Positions 5,583 to 6,791 of a stretch of 6,791 nt of DNA are shown here, piece after piece. The DNA is from JBBRUG01 sp038247995. GTDB lineage: Bacteria > Chloroflexota > Chloroflexia > Chloroflexales > Chloroflexaceae. The notes under the pieces are model-generated. The model was not told the origin of the DNA. It ran no database searches and saw only the letters and a program-made list of their open reading frames with translations. Position 1 is the stretch's first letter. Each line of letters starts with the position of its first letter. The stretch is taken from contig JBBRUG010000320.1 of assembly GCA_038247995.1 (NCBI GenBank), positions 1 through 6,791 of the forward strand, in the 5' to 3' direction. The position numbers and the translations under genes were made by a program.

Positions 5583-6791
5583 ATGGTCTATCATCCCGAC
5601 ACGCAGACGCTGGCGGACACCGGTTCGGCATGGCGCAACTTTGCGCCCGACGCATGGAACGAGACAATTGCGGTACGCGACTTCATCCAGCGCAACTATC
5701 ACCCTTACTCCGGCGACGCGAGTTTTCTGGCCGGCCCCACCGAGCGTACAACGCGCCTCTGGGCTGAACTGAGCGAACTCTTTACGCTGGAGCGGGCCAA
5801 AGGTGTGCTCGACGTATCGCCCATCCCCAGCAGCATCACCGCCCACGCGCCCGGCTACATTGATCGCGATCTGGAGTTGATTGTCGGCCTGCAAACCGAC
5901 AAGCCGCTCAGGCGCGCAATCTTCCCCAACGGCGGCTGGCGCATGGTCGAAAGCAGCCTGGAGAGCTACGGCTTCCCGGTTGATCCACACGTGCGCGAGA
6001 TCTTTACCAAGTATCGCAAAACCCACAACGACGGTGTATTCGATGCGTACACGCCCGAGATTATGCGCGCACGCAAGGCCAACATCGTCACCGGACTGCC
6101 CGATGCGTATGGTCGTGGGCGCATCATCGGCGATTACCGCCGGGTGGCGCTTTATGGCGTCGATCCGCTGATCGCGGCCAAACATGCCGAGAAGGCCGGC
6201 CTCGACGCAGCCCACGCGACCGACGCGATTATTCGCGACCGCGAGGAGTTGGCCGAACAGATCCGCGCCCTGCACGAACTCAAGGCCATGGCGGCCGGTT
6301 ACGGCTACGACATCTCCCAGCCGGCCACCACGGCCCGCGAAGCCGTGCAGTGGCTCTATTTCGCCTACCTTGCTGCAGTAAAAGAGCAGAACGGCGCCGC
6401 AATGTCGCTGGGCCGCACGGCCACTTTTCTCGACATCTACTTCGCACGCGACCTGCACGAGGGCCGCATTAACGAGCGCGAAGCTCAGGAACTCATCGAC
6501 GACTTCGTGATCAAACTGCGGATTGTGCGCTTCCTACGCACCCGCGAGTATGACGCACTCTTCTCCGGCGATCCAACCTGGGTGACCGAAAGCCTCGGCG
6601 GGATCGGCGCGGATGGCCGCCACATGGTGACGCGCACCTGCTTCCGCTTCCTCCAGACGCTCTACAACCTCGGTCCCTCGCCCGAGCCGAACCTGACGAT
6701 CTTCTGGTCGGCAGCCTTACCGGAGGGCTTCAAGCGCTTCTGCGCCCAGGTCAGTATCGACACCAGTTCGATCCAGTACGAGAGCGACGAC
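5583..6791 (+). CDS. pflB: Pyruvate formate-lyase (formate C-acetyltransferase), N-terminal part
   Basis: The first 403 codons of a glycyl-radical enzyme that splits pyruvate with CoA into acetyl-CoA and formate in the cytoplasm under anoxic conditions. The frame aligns almost without gaps with E. coli PflB as remembered: NETIAVRDFIQRNYHPYSGD (26-45), YRKTHNDGVFDAYTPEI (144-160), GLPDAYGRGRIIGDYRRVAL (171-190, Arg180 matching pyruvate-binding Arg176 of E. coli), YGYDISQPAT (240-249), KEQNGAAMSLGRTATFLD (267-284), LGPSPEPN (363-370) and SIDTSSIQYESDD at the edge. The catalytic Cys-Cys pair is expected about 16 residues beyond the window and the radical Gly near the C-terminus, so neither can be checked; roughly half of the usual 750-760 residues is missing. 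AGAGAGG (5569-5575) lies 7 nt before the ATG. The activating enzyme pflA would normally be close downstream. A Rex-like operator upstream suggests redox control. Confidence 0.95.
   Translation, partial: MVYHPDTQTLADTGSAWRNFAPDAWNETIAVRDFIQRNYHPYSGDASFLAGPTERTTRLWAELSELFTLERAKGVLDVSPIPSSITAHAPGYIDRDLELIVGLQTDKPLRRAIFPNGGWRMVESSLESYGFPVDPHVREIFTKYRKTHNDGVFDAYTPEIMRARKANIVTGLPDAYGRGRIIGDYRRVALYGVDPLIAAKHAEKAGLDAAHATDAIIRDREELAEQIRALHELKAMAAGYGYDISQPATTAREAVQWLYFAYLAAVKEQNGAAMSLGRTATFLDIYFARDLHEGRINEREAQELIDDFVIKLRIVRFLRTREYDALFSGDPTWVTESLGGIGADGRHMVTRTCFRFLQTLYNLGPSPEPNLTIFWSAALPEGFKRFCAQVSIDTSSIQYESDD

Noticed and set aside
5499..6458. Long 319-codon open frame on the minus strand
   Set aside because: It lies wholly antisense to pflB, whose plus-strand translation matches the family throughout; the antisense product resembles nothing and is a by-product of codon bias.
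1..6791. CRISPR arrays, tRNA or rRNA genes, transposases, phage or toxin-antitoxin genes
   Set aside because: No repeat-spacer pattern, cloverleaf, terminal inverted repeat pair or matching protein was seen on either strand.

Overview
The window is a stretch of bacterial chromosome of moderately high GC. It holds a five-gene block on the minus strand (1-5181) and a divergent gene on the plus strand (5583 to the right edge), with a control region of about 400 bp between them. There are no RNA genes, insertion sequences, CRISPR arrays or phage genes. The gene set and codon style would suit a Chloroflexota member (Chloroflexus/Roseiflexus-like), but this is an impression from protein style and not a proof.

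Minus strand, in order of transcription: a diacylglycerol/sphingosine-kinase-family lipid kinase (5181-4213); a PHB-depolymerase-family esterase (4216-2957) whose TTG start overlaps the kinase stop; a DUF421/YetF-like small membrane protein (2922-2404); a DUF2254 membrane protein (2349-940); and a secreted protein of unknown function that runs off the left edge (836-1). The first four are closely spaced (a 4-nt overlap, then gaps of 34 and 54 nt) and look like one operon concerned with lipids or the envelope. The last has a 103-nt leader with tandem repeats and a hairpin around its ribosome binding site, so it may have its own control.

Plus strand: the first 403 codons of pflB, pyruvate formate-lyase, cut by the window edge about 16 residues before the expected catalytic Cys-Cys pair.

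The divergent region (5182-5582) is the most interesting part. Next to pflB lies an 18-bp palindrome that closely fits the operator of Rex, the NADH-sensing repressor of fermentation genes; it also fits a CRP/FNR-type box. It sits just downstream of a candidate promoter framed by an 8-bp inverted repeat. Next to the lipid kinase lies an unlisted open frame with protein-like composition but no start codon, ending 12 nt before the kinase; it may be the remnant of a lost or frameshifted gene. I see no clear new defence or mobile system here.
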